Program-made: the position numbers and the translations under genes
The notes under the pieces: generated by a model
What the model was told of the DNA's origin: nothing
What the model saw: the letters and a program-made list of their open reading frames with translations, nothing else
The model's database searches: none
Origin: Minisyncoccota bacterium
GTDB taxonomy: Bacteria; Patescibacteriota; Minisyncoccia; UBA6257; 2-01-FULL-56-20
NCBI GenBank assembly: GCA_022843285.1
Contig: JALHNY010000004.1
Coordinates: forward strand, 43,596 to 95,021
Direction of reading: 5' to 3'
Length of the DNA: 51,426 nucleotides
Part shown: one piece after another, positions 1 through 7,369 of the stretch
How positions within the stretch are numbered: position 1 is the first letter of the stretch
Layout of the letters: every line of letters starts with the position of its first letter

Positions 1-197
1 CGGTCCGTCTCGTAGTCGAAGACGTCGTTCACGCCGTATATCAGGAAGTTCGCGGGAAACAGGAAGTACGCGAACCACGCGAGGAGCAGCGGCCAGTGCC
101 CGAACGATCCCGCCGCGACTGCACCCACGGCGAACGTCCCCGCCTCGTAGAGCCAGAACCTGGGGCGGGAGATGCGGAGAGCCTGGCGCAGCGTCAC
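1..197 (-). CDS. UbiA-family prenyltransferase, N-terminal part (cut by left edge)
   Basis: About 66 residues are visible. They begin with a basic stretch leading into SRPRFWLYEAG, a hydrophobic helix follows, and the segment ends in NFLIYGVNDVFDYETD. The NDxxDxxxD element is the first Mg-prenyl-diphosphate binding motif of UbiA membrane prenyltransferases, which attach isoprenoid chains to aromatic or carotenoid acceptors. The acceptor cannot be told from this fragment. The GTG start is chosen because an extended -10 (TGgTACCAT, box at 204-209) ends 6 nt before it, the arrangement seen at many starts here. It is divergent from the SIMPL gene. The family call is firm; substrate and full length are unknown. 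Confidence 0.85.
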   Translation of the reverse strand, partial: MTLRQALRISRPRFWLYEAGTFAVGAVAAGSFGHWPLLLAWFAYFLFPANFLIYGVNDVFDYETD

Positions 198-203
198 CAG
201 GCG

Positions 204-239
204 ATGGTACCACCCGCGCCGCAGCTGATGTAGTACACT
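204..239. promoter_or_regulatory. Divergent leaderless promoters for UbiA and SIMPL genes
   Basis: The minus strand carries TACCAT (204-209) with an upstream TGg, ending 6 nt before the GTG at 197. The plus strand carries TACACT (234-239), ending 6 nt before the ATG at 246. With transcription starting about 7 nt after the -10, both mRNAs would begin at their start codons. Confidence 0.6.
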
Positions 240-245
240 GACCCC

Positions 246-1025
246 ATGGAAACCATTAAGAACAACCCCAAAAACCTCCTGTACTGGGTGGCCGCGGGAG
301 CGCTGGCCATCGGCGCCCTCTCGGTACTCTGGTACGTCAGCGCGTACGCGCGCACCACGCGCCCCGAGTCCGCCTGGAACACCTTTACGGTGTCAGCCCA
401 GGGCGATGCCGTCGGCATCCCGGACGTGGGCGAGATCTCCTTCTCCGTGAACACGGAGAGCGGCCGCGACCTCAGCGCCGCCCAGGCGGAGAACACCAAG
501 AAGATGAACGAGATCACCGAGTTCCTGAAGGGCCTCGACATCGCGTCCGAGGACATCAAGACAACCTCGTACAGCATCTCCCCCAGGTACCAGTACTTCC
601 CGTGCACCGGCGCGTCGTGCCGCCCGGCTGAGACGGTCGGGTACACCATCTCGCAGACCGTGCAGGTGAAGCTCCGCGACATCGCCAAGAGCGGCGAGGT
701 CATCTCCGGCTCCGTGAGCCGCGGCGCCAACGGCGTCACCGGCCCGAACTTCGTGGTGGATGACACCACCGCGGTCGAGGACGAGGCGCGCGCCGAGGCC
801 ATCGAGAAGGCTCAGGCCAAGGCGAAGACCATCGCCGAGCAGAGCGGCTTCCGCCTCGGCAAGCTCATCAGCATCAGCGAGGGCGACATGGGCATGCCGT
901 ACTACGAGGGCAAGGTCATGGACATGGGCATGGGCGGCGGCGCGCAGTCTGCGCCCACCCCGAACTTCCAGCCGGGCTCGCAAGAGGTGCGCGTGAACGT
1001 CTCGCTCACGTACTCCATCCGCTAG
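246..1025 (+). CDS. SIMPL-domain (DUF541) membrane-anchored protein
   Basis: 259 aa. A short polar N-terminus is followed by one membrane segment (about residues 11-33), then an extracytoplasmic SIMPL/DUF541 domain. Typical family signatures are the VSAQGDAVGIPDVGEISFSV start, the region around TTSYSISPRY, and a helix rich in A/E/K (EARAEAIEKAQAKAKTIAEQSG). Two cysteines (CTGASC) could form a disulfide. SIMPL proteins are widespread and have no single agreed function. The gene is monocistronic, with a leaderless-type promoter in front and a strong terminator hairpin at 1041-1067 behind. Confidence 0.85.
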   Translation: METIKNNPKNLLYWVAAGALAIGALSVLWYVSAYARTTRPESAWNTFTVSAQGDAVGIPDVGEISFSVNTESGRDLSAAQAENTKKMNEITEFLKGLDIASEDIKTTSYSISPRYQYFPCTGASCRPAETVGYTISQTVQVKLRDIAKSGEVISGSVSRGANGVTGPNFVVDDTTAVEDEARAEAIEKAQAKAKTIAEQSGFRLGKLISISEGDMGMPYYEGKVMDMGMGGGAQSAPTPNFQPGSQEVRVNVSLTYSIR

Positions 1026-1040
1026 CAGGAGGGAAACGAG

Positions 1041-1067
1041 AAAGGCGCCCGCAGTGCGGGCGCCTTT
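1041..1067. terminator. Bidirectional intrinsic terminator
   Basis: Perfect 12-bp stem (AAAGGCGCCCGC paired with GCGGGCGCCTTT) with a 3-nt loop, located between two convergent genes. T runs flank it on both strands. Confidence 0.85.
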
Positions 1068-1084
1068 CCTTGCTGCGACAACGC

Positions 1085-1558
1085 TCAGATTTCTGAGATC
1101 GTCTCGAAGTTCTCGCGGAGACCAGTCTCCTCCTGCACCGTCCCCCTCTTGATGGCGTAGCCGTCACCCTCCCTGAACGCGCCGAACTCAACGCCGGCGC
1201 CGTTCCAGAGGCAGACCACGCCGGAGACCTCGTTCTCGAGGAGGTCCCACGGCGAGTCCTCGATTGAGGTGCAGACCCCACTCTGCACGCCCATGCTCTC
1301 GCGGCCAGCCGACGTGTACGCGAAGACCTCCGTGGTCGGAGGATCCGTCTCGCTGCCCTCCGTGATCGGACGAATTGCCCAGGTCACGGGTCCACCCACC
1401 TGCGCACCGCGCGGCGGCTGCGTCAGCTCCCCAGAGCCCTGGGGCTGGCTACCCGCGGGGGCGGGGGCCTCGCCGGTGCCACCCGTTCCCGAGAGGAAGT
1501 ACCACGCCACGAAGACGAGCACCACGACCACCGCTGCCGCCAAAAGTTTCTTCTGCAT
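1085..1558 (-). CDS. Membrane-anchored hypothetical protein
   Basis: 157 aa, unrecognised. It has a basic N-terminus (MQKKLL), one hydrophobic segment (about residues 5-21), a Gly/Pro/Ala-rich linker, and an extracytoplasmic domain with two cysteines. A longer in-frame reading overlaps the upstream methyltransferase. I reject it because TACAAT (1565-1570) ends 6 nt before this ATG, and the hydrophobic anchor begins immediately after it. Probably cell-surface exposed; no function is proposed. Confidence 0.7.
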   Translation of the reverse strand: MQKKLLAAAVVVVLVFVAWYFLSGTGGTGEAPAPAGSQPQGSGELTQPPRGAQVGGPVTWAIRPITEGSETDPPTTEVFAYTSAGRESMGVQSGVCTSIEDSPWDLLENEVSGVVCLWNGAGVEFGAFREGDGYAIKRGTVQEETGLRENFETISEI

Positions 1559-1575
1559 GCGGGTATTGTACCCCA

Positions 1576-2157
1576 CTAGCGCTCGCAGACGTACACGAAG
1601 GCCGGCGGGATGTTCGCGGGCACCACGTCCGTCTCCCGGACGACGCTGAAGTGCTCGCCGAGGAGCCTGCGCAGGGTCCTGCCGCGGGGCAGGCGGTTCA
1701 TGGGAAAGTACGCGAGCGTGAGGAACAGGCCTCCCGGCTCGAGAGCCCCCGCGACGCTCGCGAGCATCTCCGCGCACTCCGCCTCCGGCAGCACCGTCCA
1801 CGGCACCCCGGAAATGACCCTGTCGCACGACCCCTCACCTCGCGCGCCGAGGACGGCGGCAATCTCAGATGCGGATCCCTCGTGCACGTCGATGCCCGGG
1901 TGCTCGGCGCGGAGCCGCTCGGCAAACTTCGGGTTGAGCTCCACGGCCACGTAGCGAGCACCCGGCGAGAGGGATTCACGAATGGCACCGGTGAACGCCC
2001 CCGTGCCCGGTCCGAGCTCCACGACGCAGCGCGCGCCCCCGAGGCGCGCGTGCTTCATGACCTCCTGCAGCAGCTGCTTGGAGCTCGGGGCAACCGCTCC
2101 CGTGCTCCGCGGGTTCCTGATTACCTCCCTGAGAAAGTCTCTCCGGGATTCCCGCAC
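1576..2157 (-). CDS. SAM-dependent methyltransferase, phospholipid N-methyltransferase-like
   Basis: 193 aa. The N-terminus (FLREVIRNPRSTGAVAPSS) resembles the PmtA-like / rRNA-dimethylase-like group (COG3963). It is followed by the SAM-binding motif VELGPGTGAF (about residues 45-54), an acidic residue ending the next strand (AVELNP), and the post-motif IISGVPWTVLP-type segment. Family members methylate phosphatidylethanolamine or have unknown substrates, and the substrate here is uncertain. It starts with GTG directly after the ftsX stop (TAGGTG), so it is the last gene of the prfB-ftsE-ftsX operon and probably translationally coupled. Confidence 0.75.
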   Translation of the reverse strand: MRESRRDFLREVIRNPRSTGAVAPSSKQLLQEVMKHARLGGARCVVELGPGTGAFTGAIRESLSPGARYVAVELNPKFAERLRAEHPGIDVHEGSASEIAAVLGARGEGSCDRVISGVPWTVLPEAECAEMLASVAGALEPGGLFLTLAYFPMNRLPRGRTLRRLLGEHFSVVRETDVVPANIPPAFVYVCER

Positions 2158-3069
2158 CTAGTACTTGAGGTACTTGCGAATGGCGAGGAACGACGCGACG
2201 GAACCCAGCGCCACGCCGAAGAGCATCTGGTACGCGAGGAGGAAAATGGCGTTGCGGTAGAAGTAGCCCGTGAGGGAGAACGTCGGTATGAGCGAGTTCA
2301 GGTACGGGTGGATGATGTGGACCACCGGAATCGCGATGATGAAGCTCGCGGCAGCCGCCACGATGCCCGCGAGAATGCCGTGCACCACGTAGGGCCCGCG
2401 GACGAGCGCGTTGCTCGCGCCGACGAGGCGCATGATCATGATCTCCTCGCGGTTCGCGAAGATGGCGAGCCAGATGGTGTTGAAGACCACGAGCGCGCCC
2501 ACGATGGTCAGCACGATGGTCAGCACGAGCACGCCGCGGTTCACGCTGCTCGTGATGGAGTTCAGGCGCTCGATGACCAGCTTGTTGTCGAAGTAGCTGA
2601 TGCTCTCCACGTACTGCGAGATGTTCTCGTTGGAGTTGACGTACTCCGCAATTGCCGCGTACTCGTCCGGGTCCGTGGCCTTGATGTTGAGGTGCGCGAG
2701 GAGCGGGTTGGTGGTCAGCTCGTTGATTGCCTGCGTAATGGTGGGGTCGTTCTGGTGCCGGTCGCGGAAAATCTCCAGGGCCCTGTCCTTGCTGATGAAG
2801 TCCACGCTCTCCACCTCGGGCAGCGTGCGCACCGCCTCGGTGATCGTCGCCATGTCCCCGTCCGGGGTGGCCGACTTGAAGTAGACGCTGATGTCGATCT
2901 TGTCCTCGATTGACGCGATCGTCTGGTTAGCGGTGACCCGGAACAGGATGAGCGTCAGGAAGAGCGAGAGCGCGATGACCAGCACCGCGATGGTGGCGAG
3001 CGACGAGAACCCGTACCGCCAGAAGTTCTGGAAGCCGAACCGGATGATGCGTGAGAAGACGGTGGGCAT
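2158..3069 (-). CDS. ftsX: Cell division protein FtsX
   Basis: 303 aa, the usual length. It has an N-terminal transmembrane helix (about residues 22-46), a large extracytoplasmic loop (about 47-175), then three transmembrane helices in the FtsX/MacB permease arrangement (about 180-205, 225-255, 275-295). The IMRLVGAS segment after TM2 is the typical FtsX coupling motif. FtsX is the membrane partner of FtsE and in other bacteria activates peptidoglycan hydrolases at the septum. Its ATG overlaps the ftsE stop (TAATG). The lytic transglycosylase at 30.3 kb, with its long coiled coil, is a candidate hydrolase partner (inference only). Confidence 0.95.
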   Translation of the reverse strand: MPTVFSRIIRFGFQNFWRYGFSSLATIAVLVIALSLFLTLILFRVTANQTIASIEDKIDISVYFKSATPDGDMATITEAVRTLPEVESVDFISKDRALEIFRDRHQNDPTITQAINELTTNPLLAHLNIKATDPDEYAAIAEYVNSNENISQYVESISYFDNKLVIERLNSITSSVNRGVLVLTIVLTIVGALVVFNTIWLAIFANREEIMIMRLVGASNALVRGPYVVHGILAGIVAAAASFIIAIPVVHIIHPYLNSLIPTFSLTGYFYRNAIFLLAYQMLFGVALGSVASFLAIRKYLKY

Positions 3070-3752
3070 TAGAGGAGGATGTACGAGCCGCGAGCCTCGT
3101 CACGCACGATACGGCCACGGTCCATGGTGATGACGCGGCGCGATAGCGTGTTGATGATCTCCTTGTCGTGGGTGGCGAGGATGACCGTGGTGCCCAGCTC
3201 GTTGATCTTGAGGAGCAGGTTCACGATCTCCCACGTGTGGAACGGGTCGAGGTTTCCGGTCGGCTCGTCCGCGATGATGACCTCGGGCTTGTGCACCATC
3301 GCGCGGGCAATTGCCACGCGCTGCTGCTCTCCGCCGGAGAGCTGGTGCGGGAAGTGGTTCGCCTTGTCGGCGAGACCCACGAGGTCGAGCACCTGCGGCA
3401 CGAGGTCGTCAATCTCCTCGTCCGGGCGGCCCGCCACCTCGAGCGCGAACGCGACGTTCTCAGCAGCGGTCTTGGTAACCAGCAGGCGGAAGTCCTGGAA
3501 CACGATGCCAATGTGCCGGCGAAACTCCGGGAGGTCACGCGTCTTGATCTTGTTCACCTCGTACTGGCCGAAGAAAACGCGCCCGTGCGTCGGGCGCTCC
3601 TCGCCGATAAGGAGCTTGATGATCGTGGACTTTCCCGCACCGGAGCGGCCCGCGAGCGAGAGAAACTCGCCCGGCGCAATTTCGAAGCTGACGTCCTCGA
3701 GCGCCGTGGAGGTCGTGCTGTAAATCTTGGATACGTTCTGGAAAGCGATCAT
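3069..3752 (-). CDS. ftsE: Cell division ATP-binding protein FtsE
   Basis: 227 aa ABC ATPase. It has Walker A GRSGAGKST (about residues 35-43), Q-loop region VFQDFRLL, signature LSGGEQQR, Walker B VIIADEPTG and H-loop ATHD. The ATHDKEIINTLSRRVI ending is typical of FtsE. It forms a complex with FtsX at the inner face of the membrane. The ATG lies 21 nt after the prfB stop with no recognisable Shine-Dalgarno, and prfB-ftsE-ftsX is a frequent bacterial gene order. Confidence 0.95.
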   Translation of the reverse strand: MIAFQNVSKIYSTTSTALEDVSFEIAPGEFLSLAGRSGAGKSTIIKLLIGEERPTHGRVFFGQYEVNKIKTRDLPEFRRHIGIVFQDFRLLVTKTAAENVAFALEVAGRPDEEIDDLVPQVLDLVGLADKANHFPHQLSGGEQQRVAIARAMVHKPEVIIADEPTGNLDPFHTWEIVNLLLKINELGTTVILATHDKEIINTLSRRVITMDRGRIVRDEARGSYILL

Positions 3753-3773
3753 GGGTGGCGCCGCATTGCGGTG

Positions 3774-4806
3774 CTAGTGTCGGGGCAATTGTAGCTCAGC
3801 CTCGATAAACGGGGCAAGGTTGCCACCCAGAACGCCCTCGACATCGGACGTTTCCACGCCCGTGCGGTGGTCCTTCACCATCTGGTACGGCTGCAACACG
3901 TACGAGCGAATCTGGCTCCCCCACTCCGGCTTCGCCTTGCTCTTGAGCGCGTCGAGCTCCTGCGTGTGGTGCGTCTCCATGAGGTGCGCGAGCTTGGACT
4001 TCAGGAGTGACAGGGCGCGCTCGCGGTTCGCCGCCTGGCTGCGCTCCGTGCGCGCGCTGATCACGATGCCGGTCGGCAGGTGCGTGAGGCGCACGGCGGT
4101 CTCCACCTTGTTCACGTTCTGCCCGCCAGGTCCGCCCGCGCGCGAGAACGTCACCTGGAGGTCGCGCTCCGGAATGTCCACGTGCTCGACGTCCACGTCC
4201 GGAATGACCGGCGTGACGTCCACGAGCGCAAACGACGTGTGCCGCGTCTCCTTCGCCCCGAACGGGGAGATGCGCACGAGCCGGTGCACGCCCGTCTCGC
4301 CGCGCAGCATGCCGTACGCCATGCTCCCCTCCACCTCGAGCTCGCGGTGGTTTTCCGCGTCATCGGTGACGCGCACCTTCCACCTCTGCTGCCTCGCGTA
4401 CGCCTCGTACATTTCGGCGAGCATGCGCGCCCAGTCCGCGGCGTCCTCTCCCCCCGCGCCCGGCGTGATGGTGATTACGGCCGGGTGCGCGTCGTACCTG
4501 CCACCCAGCAGCTCGCGCACCTCGAGGTCCGCAATCATCTTGTCCGCCTCGGCGCGCATGGCCTCATCGTCCTCCGCGCGCAGCAGGTCGAAGCGTGCCT
4601 GGAGCTCCGCGAAGGTGTCCAGCACGCCGCGGTGGTCTGCAATCTCGCGCAGCACCGCCTCCGCGGCACGGCGATCATCCCAGAAGGTGGGCTGCGCCGA
4701 CTCCTCCTCCAGGTCTACGAGCTTCTGCTTGCGTCCGTCCAGGTCAAAGCCGCTCGCCCAGCCGGCGAGCAGAGGCCTCGAGCTCCTCGAGAGAACGGGT
4801 TTCCAT
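3774..4806 (-). CDS. prfB: Peptide chain release factor 2 with programmed +1 frameshift
   Basis: RF2 terminates translation at UGA and UAA. The body contains the GGQ loop ([15 protein letters not shown]), which triggers peptidyl-tRNA hydrolysis. The N-terminus is in a different frame: ATG at 4806 encodes 20 codons ([11 protein letters not shown]...), then CTT TGA C at 4743-4749. This is the RF2 recoding site, where the ribosome slips from CTT into the +1 frame (...RL-DLDGRKQ). The CDS is complement(4747..4806) joined to complement(3774..4745), 343 aa. The single-frame reading starting MLPWKP is an artefact. TATAGT (4813-4818) ends 6 nt before the ATG, so the mRNA is predicted leaderless. It heads the ftsEX operon. 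Confidence 0.95.
4743..4749 (-). promoter_or_regulatory. prfB programmed frameshift site (CTT TGA C)
   Basis: The zero frame reads CTT then an in-frame TGA; the +1 frame resumes at GAC. This is the classic autoregulatory site, where low RF2 favours slippage and more RF2. A purine-rich GCGAGCGG precedes it, but the internal Shine-Dalgarno is weaker than the AGGGGG of E. coli. Confidence 0.9.
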
Positions 4807-4831
4807 GGGAGCACTATACCCCGGCTCGGCT

Positions 4832-4859
4832 TTGCTTTGCACCTCCCCTCCTGTATAAG
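4832..4859 (+). promoter_or_regulatory. -35/-10 promoter for the secreted protein at 4918
   Basis: TTGCTT (4832-4837), 16-nt spacer, TATAAG (4854-4859). It predicts a leader of about 50 nt carrying a GAGAGGT Shine-Dalgarno. It is back-to-back with the prfB promoter. Confidence 0.5.
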
Positions 4860-4917
4860 TTCACCTTAGAAGTAACGACGGGCTTGCCCGGAAAACTGAA
4901 TCAAGAGAGGTAATGAG

Positions 4918-5502
4918 ATGAGGACCACATTGGCAGCGTGCTGCCTTTTTCTTTCGGCACTCGCGGCTTTCGCGCAGGAAGCACAGAGCGTCAGCGAAGA
5001 CTACCGGACCGGCAGCTTCGTGGAGAGCCGCTCCTTCCTCAGGAAGGAGCGGGATGCCTTTCACGAGGCGCGCGTGTTTGCGGCGAAGCAGTTCACCAAA
5101 CGCTGGGGCTGGTACGCCACGGGCGACACCTCGGACTTTGACTCGCGCGGATCTGCGGGCGTGACGTACAGACCCACGGCGTGGCTGCGCGTCGGCATCG
5201 GCGGTGGCTTCGACCAGTCCCGGAGACCCATTCGCGGCTCTGCGCTCGTGCAGGTCGTGAAGGGCAGGGTGGACAGCACCACGCTCATAGACTTCGGCAG
5301 CGGGAGGGCACGCGTCACGCACGCGACGCACTACCAGCTCGACGAGGTCACGCGCATCGGCGTGGCGAACGAGCCCAGCTTCGGCTTCGGTCCCCGGATC
5401 GAGCTGAAGCCGGGAAAGCGGGTTGCCATCTGGGGCGGAGCCTTCCGCGACACACGGGCGAAGCGCACGCGGATCGGTCTCGGACTGAAAGCGTACTTTT
5501 AA
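4918..5502 (+). CDS. Secreted protein with outer-membrane-barrel-like pattern
   Basis: 194 aa. There is a clear signal peptide (about residues 1-20, ending AAFAQ). The mature part from about residue 60 is a series of short strands with alternating polar and hydrophobic residues and Gly turns (GWYATG, AWLRVGIGGGF, RVAIWGGAF, RIGLGLKAYF), finishing with a C-terminal phenylalanine, the hallmark of outer-membrane beta-barrels. CPR cells are generally thought to lack an outer membrane, so a soluble surface beta-sandwich is an alternative. The start is supported by GAGAGGT upstream. It is monocistronic, with a terminator at 5512-5540. Confidence 0.6.
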   Translation: MRTTLAACCLFLSALAAFAQEAQSVSEDYRTGSFVESRSFLRKERDAFHEARVFAAKQFTKRWGWYATGDTSDFDSRGSAGVTYRPTAWLRVGIGGGFDQSRRPIRGSALVQVVKGRVDSTTLIDFGSGRARVTHATHYQLDEVTRIGVANEPSFGFGPRIELKPGKRVAIWGGAFRDTRAKRTRIGLGLKAYF

Positions 5503-5511
5503 CCGCAAGCG

Positions 5512-5540
5512 AAGAGGGACTGGCAATGCCAGTCCCTCTT
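5512..5540. terminator. Intrinsic terminator
   Basis: 13-bp perfect stem AAGAGGGACTGGC with a 3-nt loop and T-rich end. It lies between the secreted-protein gene and the convergent tRNA-Thr. Confidence 0.85.
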
Positions 5541-5550
5541 TCACGTTCTG

Positions 5551-5623
5551 AGCCACTTCGGGGATTCGAACCCCGGACCTCTGCTTTACGAAAGCATTGC
5601 TCTACCAACTGAGCTAAAGTGGC
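5551..5623 (-). tRNA. tRNA-Thr (anticodon CGT)
   Basis: The acceptor stem GCCACTT pairs with AAGTGGC. The D arm is GCTC...GAGC, the anticodon loop is TTCGTAA (anticodon CGT, reads ACG), and the T arm GGGGTTCGAATCCCC is perfect. CCA is not encoded. Upstream on the minus strand are TTGACC, a 16-nt spacer and TAACAT. Confidence 0.95.
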
Positions 5624-5676
5624 GATACCGCACCATGTTACCTAGCGCCCGAGGCGGGTCAAGAATGTGATGTATG

Positions 5677-5705
5677 TTGACCGCTCTCTCGGACGAGCGT
5701 ATAAG
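5677..5705 (+). promoter_or_regulatory. Near-consensus -35/-10 promoter
   Basis: TTGACC (5677-5682), 17-nt spacer, TATAAG (5700-5705). It drives the 57-aa membrane protein at 5745. Confidence 0.7.
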
Positions 5706-5744
5706 AGAACTTAGACCCAACCGGGGTACAGGAGAAAACAGCAT

Positions 5745-5918
5745 ATGTTCAACGCGCACAGTGGCGAAAGGTACGACGATGGCTTCACCAGAATCGGCTT
5801 CGGTGGCATTGTCGTCGGTCTGTTCCTGCTCGGCTCGCTCGTCTGGGCGGCTGAGAGCGGAGCGTTCGCTGAGTTCCTGAGCGGCATCGTGTCCCTGGGG
5901 CACCTGGTCGGACAGTGA
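5745..5918 (+). CDS. Small single-pass membrane protein
   Basis: 57 aa, below usual gene-calling limits. It has a polar N-terminus (MFNAHSGERYDDGF), one Gly-rich membrane segment (GFGGIVVGLFLLGSLVWAA, about residues 18-36) and a short amphipathic tail. It is supported as a gene by a near-consensus promoter, a CAGGAG Shine-Dalgarno at 5729-5734 about 10 nt before the ATG, and a terminator directly after the stop. Function unknown. Confidence 0.75.
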   Translation: MFNAHSGERYDDGFTRIGFGGIVVGLFLLGSLVWAAESGAFAEFLSGIVSLGHLVGQ

Positions 5919-5934
5919 GCGAAGCGGGGGCAAA

Positions 5935-5963
5935 CAAAAGGGAGGCGGTGCGCCTCCCTTTTG
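5935..5963. terminator. Bidirectional intrinsic terminator
   Basis: 13-bp perfect stem CAAAAGGGAGGCG with GTG loop and T4 tracts on both strands. It serves the 57-aa gene and the convergent DUF5671 gene. Confidence 0.9.
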
Positions 5964-5976
5964 CGATTTCACCTTG

Positions 5977-6945
5977 CTACATGCGGGGGCCTTCCGACGG
6001 GTACTGCGGGTACCGCTCAGGATCAATCGTGCGATCGAAGCAGGTTTCACCCACGCCGTGACCCCAGGTTACCGGGCCGCCCTTGCTCGTGACGTCGAAT
6101 GGGTACGGCGAGGTGCTGCGCTCCAAGCTCGGCTCCGTGTACTCCGTCTCAAAGTTCGCGCAGATCCGGAAGCTGTACGTGTCCACTGCCTCGAAGCCGT
6201 ACTGCTCTCCCGTCACCGGATCAGACGGCAGCGGCACGGGGTTAGCCGGGTCTACAAGCTCACCGAGGGAAGCTGGCAGGCGCCCCTTCTGCTGCCAGAA
6301 GTTCGTGGTCTGCCACTGAATCTCCTGGAGGTTCGAAATCCGGGTCATGTCGTTGCGCGCGGCGCGCGCGCTGGACGGGCTGCCGGCAACCACGAAGCCG
6401 GCGATGACCGCGGCACCCACCGCCACCGATGCAATGACCGTGATTACCTTGCGCGCCCGCATCGCCGTGCCCGGCTCGCGCCTGAGCAGGAACCAGTGGT
6501 ACGCGAAGACGCCACCCGCCACGGCGGCAACCGCGAGCGCCTTGAGGATGAAGCGGCTCGCGACGTCTCCCCCGAGGAGGGTGTACACGAGGAACACTAG
6601 ATCTCCGAGCAGCGTGACGGCTGCGAAGAAGAGCGTCGCGTAAATAAACCAGCGGCGCACCCAGATGTGCTGCTTTGCCGGCTCACGGTCCACGTCCTTG
6701 CCAATCCACCACATCGAAGCGACGTAGGCTGGGAAGATGATGACGAGGAGCGCGATGGACCAGCGCAGCGCGCTGCTGATTCCCTCTGATCCGTAGTAGT
6801 CGAAGCTCTCCGGGAGCGGGAAGCAGTAGTTAATGAGCTGCCACAGAAGCGTGACGAGGGTTACCGCACAGAAGTACAGTGCCCCTGCGGCGAAGGCGTA
6901 CAGGAAGAAGTCTTTTGGAGACGTCTTTACGGGTGTGTTTTCCAT
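5977..6945 (-). CDS. DUF5671 membrane protein
   Basis: 322 aa. The first half matches the DUF5671 pattern common in Patescibacteria: SPKDFFLYAFAAGALYF, LRWSIALLVIIFPAYV and VRRWFIYATLFFAAVTLLGDLV. It has about five transmembrane helices up to residue 205. The C-terminal extracytoplasmic part (about 215-322) resembles pilin-like C-terminal heads (ISNLQEIQWQ...WQQKGRLPASLGEL...DPVTGEQY) and contains cysteines. TAGAAT (6952-6957, extended TGc) ends 6 nt before the ATG, so it is leaderless-type. A C9 tract sits where a -35 would lie. Confidence 0.8.
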   Translation of the reverse strand: MENTPVKTSPKDFFLYAFAAGALYFCAVTLVTLLWQLINYCFPLPESFDYYGSEGISSALRWSIALLVIIFPAYVASMWWIGKDVDREPAKQHIWVRRWFIYATLFFAAVTLLGDLVFLVYTLLGGDVASRFILKALAVAAVAGGVFAYHWFLLRREPGTAMRARKVITVIASVAVGAAVIAGFVVAGSPSSARAARNDMTRISNLQEIQWQTTNFWQQKGRLPASLGELVDPANPVPLPSDPVTGEQYGFEAVDTYSFRICANFETEYTEPSLERSTSPYPFDVTSKGGPVTWGHGVGETCFDRTIDPERYPQYPSEGPRM

Positions 6946-6973
6946 GCACCCATTCTAGCAGGAAAGTGGACTA

Positions 6974-6982
6974 CCCCCCCCC
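6974..6982. repeat. C9 homopolymer tract
   Basis: Nine consecutive C (G on the transcribed strand) immediately at the -35 distance, 16 nt above the -10 of the DUF5671 gene. Such tracts can change length by slippage. Confidence 0.6.
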
Positions 6983-6996
6983 TCGCAGGCACGGCC

Positions 6997-7314
6997 TTAC
7001 TGCTCTACCGCAGCACCCTCAATACGCTCGATTCTCGTCATCACGAGGCCAAATCTGATATCCAAGTCTACCTCCAAGTTTGCAAATCGCTCGTCAATCC
7101 TTTTTTCAAGGTCCTCAAACCGGGCATTCATTCTTCTTTCAAGATCCTCGAATCTCACATTGATTCTGGACTCGAGATTTTCGAAGCGCGCATTGATTCT
7201 AGACTCGATCTTTTCGAAGCGCGCATCGATGCTAGACTCCAGCTTTTCGAATCTTTGATCAACAGCCGTAAATTTCTGATCCAGGTACGCGGCAAGCTCT
7301 GCGAAGGTGTTCAT
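6997..7314 (-). CDS. Hendecad-repeat coiled-coil protein
   Basis: 105 aa, no membrane segment or signal. Residues 21-86 are six consecutive 11-residue repeats of the form RFExLExRINA (R at 21, 32, 43, 54, 65, 76, with a partial seventh at 87). The 11-residue period (hendecad) predicts a right-handed or nearly straight coiled coil. Base composition is clearly lower in GC than neighbouring genes because of Glu, Phe, Ile and Asn codons. TACGTT (7321-7326, extended TGc) ends 6 nt before the ATG. Function unknown; similar short repeat proteins are often annotated only as hypothetical. Confidence 0.75.
   Translation of the reverse strand: MNTFAELAAYLDQKFTAVDQRFEKLESSIDARFEKIESRINARFENLESRINVRFEDLERRMNARFEDLEKRIDERFANLEVDLDIRFGLVMTRIERIEGAAVEQ
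7057..7254 (-). repeat. Six 33-bp tandem repeats inside the coiled-coil gene
   Basis: In-frame degenerate 33-nt units encode the RFExLExRINA hendecads; adjacent units differ at several bases, so this is not a recent expansion. Confidence 0.75.
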
Positions 7315-7369
7315 GTCGCCAACGTAGCAAGCGCGGATTAAGCCGTGATAAAACCCATGAAAATCTTAG

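Noticed and set aside
1375-2913. Long plus-strand frame across the methyltransferase and ftsX
   Set aside because: Shadow of conserved genes on the other strand; Arg/His-rich composition and no start signals.
4807-4814. Single-frame RF2 start MLPWKP
   Set aside because: The N-terminal 23 residues come from the wrong frame; the CTT TGA C recoding site gives a family-like N-terminus.
4861-5556. Minus-strand frame opposite the secreted protein at 4918
   Set aside because: The plus-strand gene has signal peptide, Shine-Dalgarno and terminator; the minus frame has none and runs into tRNA-Thr.
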